64,000 nucleotides of DNA, from contig JAKUDP010000006.1 of assembly GCA_022570795.1 (NCBI GenBank), forward strand, positions 868,001 through 932,000. Reading direction: 5' to 3'. This document shows positions 40,653 through 50,683 of this stretch, piece by piece. Position 1 is the first letter of the stretch. Every line of letters begins with the position of its first letter. A model generated the notes under the pieces. The model saw only the letters and a program-made list of their open reading frames with translations, had not been told where the DNA came from and ran no database searches. Both the position numbers and the translations under genes were made by a program. This DNA comes from Sphaerulina vaccinii (lineage: Eukaryota > Ascomycota > Dothideomycetes > Mycosphaerellales > Mycosphaerellaceae).

Positions 40653-43220
40653 TCATATGAGCTTAGGCTTCGAGAAGACAGGCACTTCTTCAAAGTTATG
40701 GTTCCAGTGCAGTCTACCATGCTCATTCACTTCCGCGCCTTCGTCTGTTGTCTGGATGCCGTCCTTCCCATTCTGCTCGATCTCCTGCTTCGAGATACCA
40801 TACTTGTCGCTGGGGATCCAAAGCTTTGGTGTCTTGGACGTGAATGCAGGAGCAATATAAGCTTTCTTGGTGTCTTCATCACTAAGGCTGTAAGATTCGC
40901 CGTCTGTACCATCATCCTCTTCAAGCCAGGAGCGAGTCTTGTCGCGAGCAGCAGTGATGATGGAATCGAAGAAGTCGGATAGCCATCTAGGCGCTGGGTT
41001 CGGTAGCTTGTTGAGGCCGAGTCGGTGTCCATGGGCTGCAGCGTGTCGTGCTGCTTCGTCATTGACATCGTGGCCTTCTTCTTCGGCTAACAGAGATTCT
41101 TGCTCGTGCCACTTGTCAATGCCCAGATACAACTCGAGTGGCTTGAGCATGCGATCCAGGACCAAGTTCAACACAGCTGTGATCACAAGAAGCACGATCA
41201 TTAGTGCAGTCTGCGCGGCCGCCTTCCTTGCGCCGAACAAGCCGATCAAGCAGAGCTCAGCGAGATATAGTCCAGTCGGCATCTGTTGCAGAGCTCTCTT
41301 GTACGCTTCGCCTTTCGTGTCAGTCTTGGTCTGTCGTACATACAGCAAGCTGTAACGGTAGCTGAGATAGAACATCGAGACTCCGATCGCCGCAAAGCCG
41401 ATGATCAGTGGCTGGATACAGGCGTACGCAGTGGCGATGATCAAGAAATTGGTGTACTTCGGGTACCATGCTCCCCAAGGAGTTCCGCGCATCTGCGCAT
41501 AAGTTTGGTACTTCTCGCGTGGTGTCTTGTTCCAGAAGTACTCATAGAAGAGGTACTCGAAAAGCTCAGAGTAATCTAGAAGGTTACTGGCAGCACTCGT
41601 TGTTCCTTGCAGGATGAAGTAGGTGAGGTAGAAGTTCGACGCCTTGGGCAAGCTAGAAGCGAGCAAGTCTGTAGCTGCACCAGGGTTCTTAGCTATCTTG
41701 GTTGCTACTGCGGCTGCACCGGAGGAGAAAGTAGTGACCAAGAAGACCTGAAAGACCTGGAAGACCATGAACCATGCCTGTGTCTTCAGCTCGGCCTGAG
41801 GGATTGTCGGCTCGCCCGAAAGTTTGGCGATATGTCTGAAGAGCTTTGGCACATACGACACGAACCAACTAACCACGGCCGGAGGTACGAATCCAACGAG
41901 GAGGCCGAGGACCCAGTCAGGCAAGTCTTTGAGGAAGCTTAGGAACTTGACGCGATCGGCAAGCTCGTTGACATTGCTCAGAGTTCCGATAAGACCGACT
42001 GGTATCGCAAAGAAGATGGTGAACCATATGACAAGCACGAGAGCCAGCGACGCCTTGCTAAGTCGAACAGAGACCGGTAGCTGCACATTTTGCCAGAGCA
42101 CTTCCTTTGGCTGTACGGCTAGATAATGATCCTCCAGCGGAAGTCGCTTGTGAAAGTCGATCTGTTGGTGGGCTCGATGTGCTGCTTCCTGGTTCGCGAA
42201 TGATACGAATACGGCTCCTTCGCCTGGAATGTTTCTGCTTGGTGCAGCTCGTACAGCCTTGATGCGCTCCTCCAGATCAAGCAATTTTTGACGTGCTGCC
42301 TCTATGCTATCGACCTTGTGTCCAACGACTAAAGGCTTTCTCGTAGTTGGTCTGTGTTTCGTCTGCGAACGTCCATGACCATTCTCCACACCTGGATCAG
42401 ATAGCGTCGCTACGCGCGGACTGCTCTTTTGGCCCTTCGCATTCTTGACGATAAAGTCGTATTCAGCACTTTCCAGAGCGTACGCAGCGTTGTTCCGTTG
42501 CTCGATCAGATTCGGCAGGTCTCCAGTATCCTTCACAGGCCAAGATTGTACTGCCTCCTCACCGAAATACTTCTTCAGATTGTCGGGCTGAAGTGCATCC
42601 TTGGGCACATTCAAATAGAGGACAGTCTTCGCCGATAATCTTGAAGCATACGTCTCATTCAAGTAGCATGCCTGCCTGATTCCGATGAGTCTCAGCCTCT
42701 CGAAGGCAATCGCAATAAAGATGCCTAAGAACAACACCCATGCCACAACTGTATGTGCCCATACATGCGAGTTCTTGGCGATGTTGCTGAAACTGATCCT
42801 GTCCAGCTCACTCGCATTTCCACCTCCAGTAGCGTTGACAGGAAACAGAATGGGCCACGTCAGGCAAGATCCAGCAGCACAAACAACAATGATGAACTTG
42901 AGGAATCTCAAGAATAGGTAGGCATCCAACGAGTTGTGCTTCAGGATGAATCTATCCTTCAGAGTCCTGAAATCGTGAAACCACGACTTTCCCTCAGCAT
43001 GCGAAGCAGGTGTTCGATCTTTCTCGGGTATCGTGCCCAGAAACGTTCGTGGCGCGTAAGTCTTGCGAAAGTAGTTCCGAATGAAGATGAAGATGGCTAT
43101 GTAGATGACGGAGATAACGAAGGTTGGGATGAAGGCTCCGAGTATCGCGTCGAAGGAGGTAGACTCCTCTCTTCTGTTCTTGCCATAGCCATTGTCCTTG
43201 AGGAGAGAGGTGAAGTCCAT
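40653..43220 (-). CDS. CSC1/OSCA-type calcium-permeable channel (RSN1/DUF221 family)
   Basis: Multispan protein of the CSC1/OSCA/TMEM63 group: osmotic or mechanical stress-gated cation channels (yeast Csc1, Phm7, Rsn1). Single exon, 855 aa from the ATG at 43220 (MDFTSLLKDNG). The frame extends 38 codons upstream, but that part is basic and unlike the family. Order of parts: first span at about 26-48 (GAFIPTFVISVIYIAIFIFI), two more spans before residue 210, a cytosolic PHM7_cyt domain (ASRLSAKTVLYLNVPKDAL; GEGAVFVSFANQEAAHRA), then the conserved seven-span core (WFTIFFAIPVGLIGTLSNV; FLVTTFSSGAAAV; FQVFLVTTFSSG), and a cytosolic C-terminus. Normal length. Confidence 0.9.
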   Translation of the reverse strand: MDFTSLLKDNGYGKNRREESTSFDAILGAFIPTFVISVIYIAIFIFIRNYFRKTYAPRTFLGTIPEKDRTPASHAEGKSWFHDFRTLKDRFILKHNSLDAYLFLRFLKFIIVVCAAGSCLTWPILFPVNATGGGNASELDRISFSNIAKNSHVWAHTVVAWVLFLGIFIAIAFERLRLIGIRQACYLNETYASRLSAKTVLYLNVPKDALQPDNLKKYFGEEAVQSWPVKDTGDLPNLIEQRNNAAYALESAEYDFIVKNAKGQKSSPRVATLSDPGVENGHGRSQTKHRPTTRKPLVVGHKVDSIEAARQKLLDLEERIKAVRAAPSRNIPGEGAVFVSFANQEAAHRAHQQIDFHKRLPLEDHYLAVQPKEVLWQNVQLPVSVRLSKASLALVLVIWFTIFFAIPVGLIGTLSNVNELADRVKFLSFLKDLPDWVLGLLVGFVPPAVVSWFVSYVPKLFRHIAKLSGEPTIPQAELKTQAWFMVFQVFQVFLVTTFSSGAAAVATKIAKNPGAATDLLASSLPKASNFYLTYFILQGTTSAASNLLDYSELFEYLFYEYFWNKTPREKYQTYAQMRGTPWGAWYPKYTNFLIIATAYACIQPLIIGFAAIGVSMFYLSYRYSLLYVRQTKTDTKGEAYKRALQQMPTGLYLAELCLIGLFGARKAAAQTALMIVLLVITAVLNLVLDRMLKPLELYLGIDKWHEQESLLAEEEGHDVNDEAARHAAAHGHRLGLNKLPNPAPRWLSDFFDSIITAARDKTRSWLEEDDGTDGESYSLSDEDTKKAYIAPAFTSKTPKLWIPSDKYGISKQEIEQNGKDGIQTTDEGAEVNEHGRLHWNHNFEEVPVFSKPKLI

Positions 43221-43730
43221 CGTGAGAGCCAGGGCCCTGGTCAAGCGCTTGTGTCCACGATCCTTGCAGTCTTGTGGCTCAGCCCACTGAAGTTTACGTT
43301 GATAGGTGTGGTGGGGAACTGTGATACGCAGCACGCATTGGAACCGAGTATTGCACGAGATATGTAAAGGACGATATACCGTTTGAAGAAGAAGTGATCG
43401 AGAGGCAGGAACAAAGATCGTGGCTGCCTTCCGAAAGTGACATCAGAGTGGCGAATCTGAATCCTGCTGCGAGATGAGCATTGACATCTCTGCAGTCTTC
43501 GCAGCATGCAGCGCAGTACCAACTACGTGTGCCAGCTCGGTGTGCGCAGCAGTTTGGCGATGGATGGAGGGGGACGAGAGCAAAGATCAAACGGATTGTA
43601 TAGTAAACACTATGAGCAATTCTTAACTTTTGTCGACAACTTTCTCTCATCTAGAAAACGCCATCCATGCATCGCAATTCCTCTATTACCCTTGGTAGCA
43701 AAGCATCATCCCTCTGAATCCTCCAGTACT
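43221..43730. other. Channel gene promoter and ODC 3' flank
   Basis: 510 bp between two minus-strand genes. Small frames only; no gene. Confidence 0.45.
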
Positions 43731-45137
43731 TTACATATCCATGAGTTCGACGGCATCAGGTTCGCTGCAGACATAGATGGTCTCGTGCTTGTCTGTGAAG
43801 CCATTGAAGCGCGTGGCAGAGCACTTGGTGTATGCGCCCATCTCCTCGAAGTACAGCCAATCGCCAGTGTCGACCAGATGCTTGGATGACCACTTCTCGG
43901 CAATGCAGTCGATACCGTCGCAAGTTGGTCCCCAGACTGAGTACGTGATTGGCTTACGGTAGATGGTACTGTCGTCCTCGCCTGAAGCATAGCCAGAGTC
44001 CACCAAAGACTCCCGTCCAGAGTAGTTGTAACCATCCATGCGTGTGCTGTTGCGCAAGATCTGTGGAACTGGGTGCTGATGGTCGAAGATGATGCTAGAG
44101 AAGTTGCCGTACACTCCATCGTTCATGTAGAGCATGTAGCTTGTGTCACCTCCAAGATGCTTGTTCTCAACAGTGCGTCGAGCGATGACGTTGCATGCGA
44201 GTGTGAACGCAGTGCTGGTGTAGTAGCGCCCTGGCTCGGCAATGATGCGGACGTGAGGTGGAAAGAGCTCGTCAACAGCAGTCGCAAGGACCGGTGCCAT
44301 CTCATCGAACGTCTCTGGGACGAATCCGCCCCCACAGTCCAGTGTGTGGATGTCGAAACCAAGCTCAGCTCCCTGGTCGAAAACAGATCGTGCATCGCTG
44401 ACTGCCTGGCGAAACGCCAATGGGTCAGATGCTCCTGAGCCAACGTGGAAGGCCACACCCACCACGTTCAACTCCAGCTGCTTAGCCAGTGACAGCAGCT
44501 CTGGTACGACGTCCATAGCAGCGCCAAACTTCTGGCTGAGCCGGCACAAGCTGGCGGAGTCGTCGGTCGAGATCCGCAGGAACAGCTCAGCAGTCGGCGA
44601 GATCTGCTTGATTTTATACAGCTCGTCGGTGTTGTCAAATGTCATCTGCTTGACAGCTGTCTTGACAGTGTATTTCAAGTAGCTCTTGGTCTTGCATGGC
44701 TGTGCGTAGATGATGCGAGATGGAGCTACTCCAATGGCGAGGACCTGCTCAATCTCGGCCTTGCTGGCACAATCAAATCCAGCTCCCATCTTTGCTAAAA
44801 GCCGCAAGACCGAAGTGTCTGGGTTGCACTTCACGGCGTAGTGTGGTGTGATACGTGGCAGACGCTTCTGCCACCGAACGTGCTGGCGGTAAACCTCTCC
44901 TAGGTCCGCCACGAAGAAGGCATCTTCTGCGCCAGCCTCGCAGTCGTCGGTATCAATGTTGTCAATGTGCTGTTGCAGCGCAGCGCCGATCATTCCTCTG
45001 GCGTTCTTTGCGCCATCCAAGATGTCTGCTCCGCTATCGCAGTCGGAGACAGAATGTATATCGATGTAGTCTGTCGTCTTTTTCAACGACAGATAATCGT
45101 AGTTGTTGGTAATGATGTCGATGGCGCTAGGTGCCAT
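43731..45137 (-). CDS. spe1: Ornithine decarboxylase
   Basis: PLP-dependent decarboxylation of ornithine to putrescine, the entry step of polyamine synthesis; cytosolic homodimer with active sites at the interface. Single exon, 468 aa. Visible catalytic features: PLP lysine K103 in HYAVKCN, HVGSGASD, GGGF, EPGRYY, and the interface cysteine C406 in WGPTCDGID, followed by WLYFEEMGAYT. I start at the ATG at 45137 (MAPSAIDI); the frame runs five codons further to a TTG. In ascomycetes this enzyme is strongly repressed by spermidine, partly through a long leader with an upstream ORF, and the upstream region here shows such an ORF. Confidence 0.96.
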   Translation of the reverse strand: MAPSAIDIITNNYDYLSLKKTTDYIDIHSVSDCDSGADILDGAKNARGMIGAALQQHIDNIDTDDCEAGAEDAFFVADLGEVYRQHVRWQKRLPRITPHYAVKCNPDTSVLRLLAKMGAGFDCASKAEIEQVLAIGVAPSRIIYAQPCKTKSYLKYTVKTAVKQMTFDNTDELYKIKQISPTAELFLRISTDDSASLCRLSQKFGAAMDVVPELLSLAKQLELNVVGVAFHVGSGASDPLAFRQAVSDARSVFDQGAELGFDIHTLDCGGGFVPETFDEMAPVLATAVDELFPPHVRIIAEPGRYYTSTAFTLACNVIARRTVENKHLGGDTSYMLYMNDGVYGNFSSIIFDHQHPVPQILRNSTRMDGYNYSGRESLVDSGYASGEDDSTIYRKPITYSVWGPTCDGIDCIAEKWSSKHLVDTGDWLYFEEMGAYTKCSATRFNGFTDKHETIYVCSEPDAVELMDM

Positions 45138-46729
45138 TCCCCTGTCAATCAAGGGAAGCTAAATAGGTCGGTAGTGAATGTTTCGCCTGGTTCTTCGAGA
45201 AGGTCGTTAAGGAGGCTTGAAAGGTGCAAAATCAAGGCGAGTTGTTCCTAAATGGCGCTTGCCAGACTCTTCCCCCGGATGGGAAAGAGCTTCACTTTGG
45301 CTCTTATGCGGCAGCTGGGTGTTGTCGTCGGCGGTAGGAGGTTGTTGTTGCAACAACTCAAGTAAGAAGATCGGTAGCTCCGTGATGTAGTCAGGCGACG
45401 AAGAGTGGTGGTGGCTTGCTGTTCGTGATGTGGCGGTGAGCTCGTGCGAGAAAATGGTCAGAGACTGTCGACGAAGCCGTGGTCGGCAGAGAGCCTTTGA
45501 GAGACCAAAGGCTAGTCAATTGATGTGTAAAGCCAGGTTTCCGGCTTGCTGTGTTCACGTAATGATCAGAAGGCGTTGTGTTGTGTGGTTGTTTTGGTGA
45601 AAGAAGTGGAGGAGGACATGTGTGCGAAGTGATTTTCTCCAGCCAGACGAAGACTCGGCGAGCCAATGACGGCAAGAGCGATGCGACGGTTCGAAGGCTT
45701 CAACTTACCGCGGGGGATGGCGTGCAGTGCACAGATCTGTAAAATGGACGCGGCGGTGGCTATTTGTAGTCGGCGGTGGACTGATAATGTCTCATAGAAA
45801 CTGATGTTGTGGTAGGAGGCAGAGTTGTGAGAAGAATAGTTCGTGGCGATCGCTGTTACGGAGAGGAAGGAGATGTCATCCTGCGCGACTTTTGGGCCGC
45901 TGATTTGAGGCTCTGCAGATTTCTACCTTGTTCCTGGCACTTCTCCCCTGTCGTGGAACGTCTGGAGCAGTTTCTTGGGTCAGTACGACATCGACAGCAT
46001 GTGGCCGGGTCACACAACAAGAAGAGTGCCACAGAAGTTCTCGATGAGTCTTCCATTCACGCATTCGGCCACTCCAAGCCACGACTGAAGTCTACAAAGT
46101 TCTATGACTGGACATCTGATGTGCGAGAGCAAGACGAGCCATGCCTGCCTATGGTGAGGCATTTGCAATGAGTAGCAGACAGAATCTGTCGCCTGGAGGT
46201 TCCTCCGCTATGATCATCGAGGACGCCTACCATCAGTGGTCCAAACTTTGCACGATATGGAAGGGGGGTGGTTGCTTTTGTGGGCGTATTTCACTCAATG
46301 CTCACACGATCTCCTACTACTTGTGGCAACAATTGTCTTCGGCACTTGAGATCAGCGCGAGCCATAATGTGGCACACTCAGACCGCCTTGAGTCTATATA
46401 GGTCAGCGTGGTTTCTTCAGGCCCAAGTCACGCGATTTGTCTGCGCGACTTACTGCTTCGGCGCCGTTAGGTCGAGCACTTCTATTTGGTCAGCACGGTC
46501 CATGCGAGTCACTGCCAGTACCGAAGGGCTCGGGTCAGTGGAGAGGACATTATGCCGCAATCTATGCTTTTTCATTTGCTGTAGATACAGTTCTGCTGTA
46601 TAAGCAACTTCTGTCGTAATTGTAGTGTACATAGCCACTTTTCTGCCGTCATGTGGTTTCATTAGAATGCGTAAGTTCCCCTGTACGTGCCCAACCCATT
46701 ACTATGCTTTTTTTGAAGTCTCAGATCAT
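45138..46729. other. ODC leader and promoter, then empty spacer
   Basis: About 1.6 kb between two minus-strand genes. On the minus strand, 45138-45770 is CT-rich and carries an upstream ORF; it is probably the ODC leader and core promoter. From 45.8 to 46.7 kb nothing is supported; a 120-codon plus frame at 45809-46171 has no domain. Confidence 0.5.
45391..45675 (-). promoter_or_regulatory. Upstream ORF in the putative ODC leader
   Basis: A 94-codon minus-strand frame (MPSLARRVFVWLEKITSH...) lies about 250-540 bases before the ODC start. A weak TATA-like TACAAATA is at about 45761-45768, which would put it inside a leader of roughly 600 nt. Size and position are reminiscent of the Neurospora ODC leader, where an upstream ORF takes part in spermidine control. 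The peptide itself is not recognisable, so position is the only evidence. Confidence 0.4.
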
Positions 46730-48140
46730 CTACAATGCAGCCATGATAGCACCAACAAGGAGAAGACCGACAGCTGGTGCGTTGGCAATAGCAGCTCCAG
46801 TGTAGGTAGATGGAGTGCTTGTAGTAGCCGATGGTGCGTACGTAGCTGGAGTGGTGCCGTTCGAAGAGCCTGACGAGCCGGAAGTTCCGGTGCCTGCTGC
46901 AGTGGCTGATGGCTGGCTGGCGATTGTGCCGGCGTTCTGGTTGTTGTCGTTTGGCGAGCCAACCTGGACTGCAGTCGAGGCGGCTGCGTCTCCGGAAACG
47001 CTTGATGGGCGTCCAGATGGGGTGCCAGTTGGCACAACGATGGTCGTGCCAGAGGCGGTGATCACACCTGCAGATGAGGCAGCGGCGGACGCAGTAGAAC
47101 CAGCAGCCGAAGACACAGCAGAGGTCGAGGACCTGGCAGCGGCGCTTGAAGAGCTGCTGGAAGCTGGGCAGGAGAGATCGTAAAGAGGAGCACCACGGTC
47201 TGGGTTGATCACCTTGAATGAGGTAGCCTGATCAGCTCCGTCATTCAACTGGTACCACCAGGTGTTGACATTTCCTAGAAGCTTGCATGCAACGCCCTTC
47301 CAGTAGATTTCAGCGTTGGAAGTTCCAGCTGTGGCTTGGCCAGATTGAGCTCCAGTGACAGGCCAGCCAGTCTCAGTGACCCAGACAGGCTTGCCCATGG
47401 CAGCACCCTGTGTGGCTGAAAGAGCGTCAAAGAAGAGTCCTGGGGAGTTATCGATGCTGTTTGCATCGGTAGTCTGGAAGTATGGGTATGCATCAACACC
47501 GACCCAGTCAAGAGCCTCGATAAGGGCGTTGTTGGAGCTGTTGACATAGGCAGTCCAGGTGTCTGTAAAAGTCAGCTAAGGTCACGCATGGAGACAGATG
47601 TGTGAAAGACTACTTACCAACGTGACCAATCTTCTTGTCTGCCCAGACGGTACCCTGAAGCACCTGGCGGACCTGCGAGATGTAGCTAACAAGCTGCTGT
47701 GGTCCAGCACCTGGTCCGCTCTCATTCTCAATTCCGGTGGGAGAGATGCGGTAGAGATCCTCTGAACCAACAGAGATACCAACGATCTGGCTCGAAAGCT
47801 GCTCGCCGTATTGTGAGATGGCATTTCTCAGAGCAGTCAGCTCCTGGTTGAACGCATCTTGTCCAGCGCTGCCCCAGAGACCAAGCAGAAGAGATGTGTT
47901 TGTTGCAGCAGCGGCTGGAAGAGCTGAAATTATGGTATTATCGGTGTAGCCTTGCACCATGGTGAAGAGTCGTGCGCTTGTGAATCCACCAACGCCTGGC
48001 AGATTTTGGGCTGCCCTGAAATCGGCCTCGAAGTCTGCCTGCTGACGAGCAACGTTGTTGGCGTAAAGCGCGCCATAATTGAAGCCGCGAACCTGAGCAG
48101 AAGCGGCACCCGCGAGGGCCAAAAGCGAGAGTGATAGCAT
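46730..48140 (-). CDS. eglC: GPI-anchored GH17 endo-1,3-beta-glucanase (EglC type)
   Basis: Cell-wall beta-1,3-glucan hydrolase/remodelling enzyme. Exons 48140-47618 and 47562-46730, intron 47563-47617 (minus GTAAGT...TTTACAG, branch GCTGAC), 451 aa. A signal peptide is seen at residues 1-15 (MLSLSLLALAGAASA). The GH17 barrel carries VRGFNYGA near 17, the proton donor Glu127 in SVGSEDLYR, and the nucleophile Glu238 in WVTETGWPVTG. After about residue 290 comes a Ser/Ala/Thr-rich stalk and a hydrophobic C-terminal tail (AIANAPAVGLLLVGAIMAAL) for GPI attachment. The start is the signal-peptide ATG; the frame is open for 37 codons upstream but that sequence does not resemble the family. TATATGG near 48226 may be its TATA element. 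Confidence 0.94.
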
Positions 48141-49255
48141 TTCGAGAACGTGAAAAGAGAGAAATACGAGATAGATGGAATCGCAAACAGCAGGCGAAGA
48201 AGAAGAGGTGCAAAACAAACGGACCATATACTTCTCGTATTTGCTCAACAAAGGATGACGAGTTCCGAGTATTGGCAGGGGCGATCGCTTGCTACACTGC
48301 CAGAAGAGTACCAGTTCCCGCGGCTACCAAACTCGTGAGTGGTTTAAGTTTTCATCGTAGGCGTGTAGGGCTGCCAGAACAAGGAGGACTCCACAGCAAT
48401 GCAGCAGACTACTGGTCAGTCTTGGTGAGACCAGACTTCTAAACACAGCTTTGCAGAGTGTCAAAGCAGGTACCAGAAATAGCCGGACGCCTCCAGATGC
48501 ACCTCGTGCAGCTCGCACCTCAGAAACTCCGGTTACGCGTGACACTTGTCATGGGAAAGTTGTGATTCGCTGGGGCACACAATTGTGTTGAACGCCGGGT
48601 TGTTTGTCTTGAGCAAAGTCACTTCATCGTGAGAGTCTTGTTTGGCTGATGGCAGCGCGTTTGCTGAGTAGGAAACGTTTGTGTTGATGGTATGGAGATG
48701 AGAGCAGAGAATGACGTTTGAAGGAAGTGGCGAATGCCGTTTGTTCCCATGTGTCTTGGCGCAGCTTCGCGTGCTCACCACGCCGCCAGGAGTGTCACAA
48801 AGAACGTGGAGGCATATACCGACGGACCAGAGATCATCAATTGTACTCGGCCGCAGCACATGTGAACCCACGATATCAGCCAACACTGCAATCAGACAGG
48901 CCAAATAGGGCACACAGTAGAGTAGACTATTTGATGTTGTATTGAACGTTGACCAATCATACCGTTGGTGAATTTCTACCAACACATCGAGACGATCTGC
49001 ATTCGCAATACGAGAAGCTAGTGGCTGTGTATGCTGTCTCTCTCATGAGGGTTGTGACACCATCTCGAGCTTCACGTCGTCAAAAGTTCTGTTGCGTGCT
49101 GGCAACCGGAGCATAACGCAGTCCTCCCGAAGGCATAGATAGCATGGTCAGGGATCATGCCAGTCTCTTGTGCTCAAGCACACCAATAAGCACACCAAGA
49201 CAAACCGGGCGTCACATCTCAGGAGACCTTCGTCCTCATACAATGACCATCTCTT
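48141..49255. other. GH17 promoter and intergenic region
   Basis: About 1.1 kb. The GH17 promoter is at the left end. A 150-codon minus frame at 48533-48985 shows no domain or signal peptide and is not called. Confidence 0.45.
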
Positions 49256-50093
49256 TCACACAACTGCAGTAACACACTTCTTGATGTACCCAATAGTGTA
49301 CTGCATATTCTTCCCAAGAAATGGCGTATGATCTGCTCCCTCTGTACAATCGTCAGCATTTCATCTTCACTTTCATCCTCAGCAACGACTCACCTAAGAT
49401 CTCAACTTGTAGTTTCGCTCCAGCTTCCTTCGCCTTCTCATTCTGGCCTTGTTGCCACTCGTGCAAGAACGCTTGGTCCTTCGAACACGACAGATAGAAG
49501 CAAGGGATATCGTAATAAGCAGCATAGTCCGTTTTGCCCCTCAATGCAAGCATAGACTGTGGTCTCAGAATCGCAGACCACTTCTCCGCCTCTTCAAGAT
49601 TCATCTCGTTATAGAAGTAATGTATTGGTCCAGGTGGCCCTACATAGGCGAAATCAGGATTCTTGCTGATGTCGTGAATCTCAAGAGGATTCCCATTAAA
49701 GAGGTCCATGAGACAGAGACCTTTGTCGAGTATGATCGCACATATGTATATGATGGCTTTGACTGAGGTGGTGTGGCGTGCTTTCGCGCGAGATGCAGTG
49801 TCCAGGCCTTCGAGAGCGTTATTGGTTGGACAGCCTCCGTAGCTATGTGCCATCACTATGACATCGTTGGACTCGAGTTCGGCGAGGACTCTGTTGCGGA
49901 CGGCATTGGTGTCGTCTGTGAAGGACTTCGGTATTGGGTCTACTTCAGGGTCTTGGGTGCTTGGAAGGGCGACTGCACGGCATCTGAATTCGTGATGTTG
50001 CTCTAGCTCGGTCATAATCGGTTCTAGATGCGCTGGTGAGTGCCATGATCCGTGGACGCAGACGAGAGTCGGATGTGATGCTGCAGAAGCCAT
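49256..50093 (-). CDS. Alpha/beta hydrolase (serine esterase type)
   Basis: Exons 50093-49394 and 49341-49256, intron 49342-49393 (minus GTGAGT...TGTACAG, branch GCTGAC), 261 aa. All catalytic elements are visible: oxyanion HG in VCVHGSWHSP near residue 11, nucleophile Ser84 in MAHSYGG, acid Asp206 in SCSKDQAF, and His238 in EGADHTPFLG. The histidine lies in the second exon, which confirms the splice; reading through the intron would lose it. The family (AB_hydrolase_6-like, PF12697) acts on small esters; the substrate is not deducible. The ATG at 50093 is preferred because the 38 codons upstream are unlike the family. Confidence 0.88.
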
Positions 50094-50683
50094 CTTGCTG
50101 TTCGTAGTTGTTCGGTCGAGGTTTTTTGTTAAGGCGAGCAGCTCGTCTTTGCGGGTATGTTTCAGATAAGCCAGTAGCACTATGGACGGGCATAGTGATC
50201 GTGACACCTTGGGCTATATACTGCTTGCCAGCCATAGTGATCTGCAGAGCTATAGCTGCCTTGCGGCATGTCCCAGAGTGTTGGTGGTCGAAATTGGAGC
50301 GGTAAGGTCTTGGAGAGGATCGAAGGCGCCAGCCACCTAGAGGCTATATCGAATTGCCCTTTCGACATTCAACTGTTTGCCAATCAGCTTCTGTATATTG
50401 CGCATAGCCGATGGCATTCTTAGTATCGATACCAAGGCAAAGGTCGATCCTGAACCTAAATGGCTAGGGTTAGTGTAGGAAGCGAAACCTTGTGTCAGCA
50501 TGTATCCTTATGCCTTTCCAGGCTAAGTCGGTGGACTGTGGTATCGTGGCAGACGTCAACCAACACAATAATGTTGGAAGGTATCGAGTACAATCGCATG
50601 TACAACCCTGAACGCCGCCGCCATGTGCTGTTCTCCCGCCATAGGTATCATAAGCCGACCAATCGTCCATTAACCAGAACACA
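50094..50683. other. Promoter of the alpha/beta hydrolase and LYAR gene 3' flank
   Basis: 590 bp between two minus-strand genes, with a TATA box at 50215. Nothing else is visible. Confidence 0.45.
50215..50220 (-). promoter_or_regulatory. TATA box of the alpha/beta hydrolase gene
   Basis: TATATA in GGGCTATATACTGC, about 120 bp upstream of the minus-strand ATG at 50093. Confidence 0.4.

Noticed and set aside
43221..43334. 38-codon N-terminal extension of the channel protein
   Set aside because: Basic, low-quality sequence; family members start close to MDFTSLL-like sequence just before the first membrane span.
45809..46171. 120-codon plus-strand frame upstream of ODC
   Set aside because: No domain or conserved motif; it lies in probable ODC promoter sequence.
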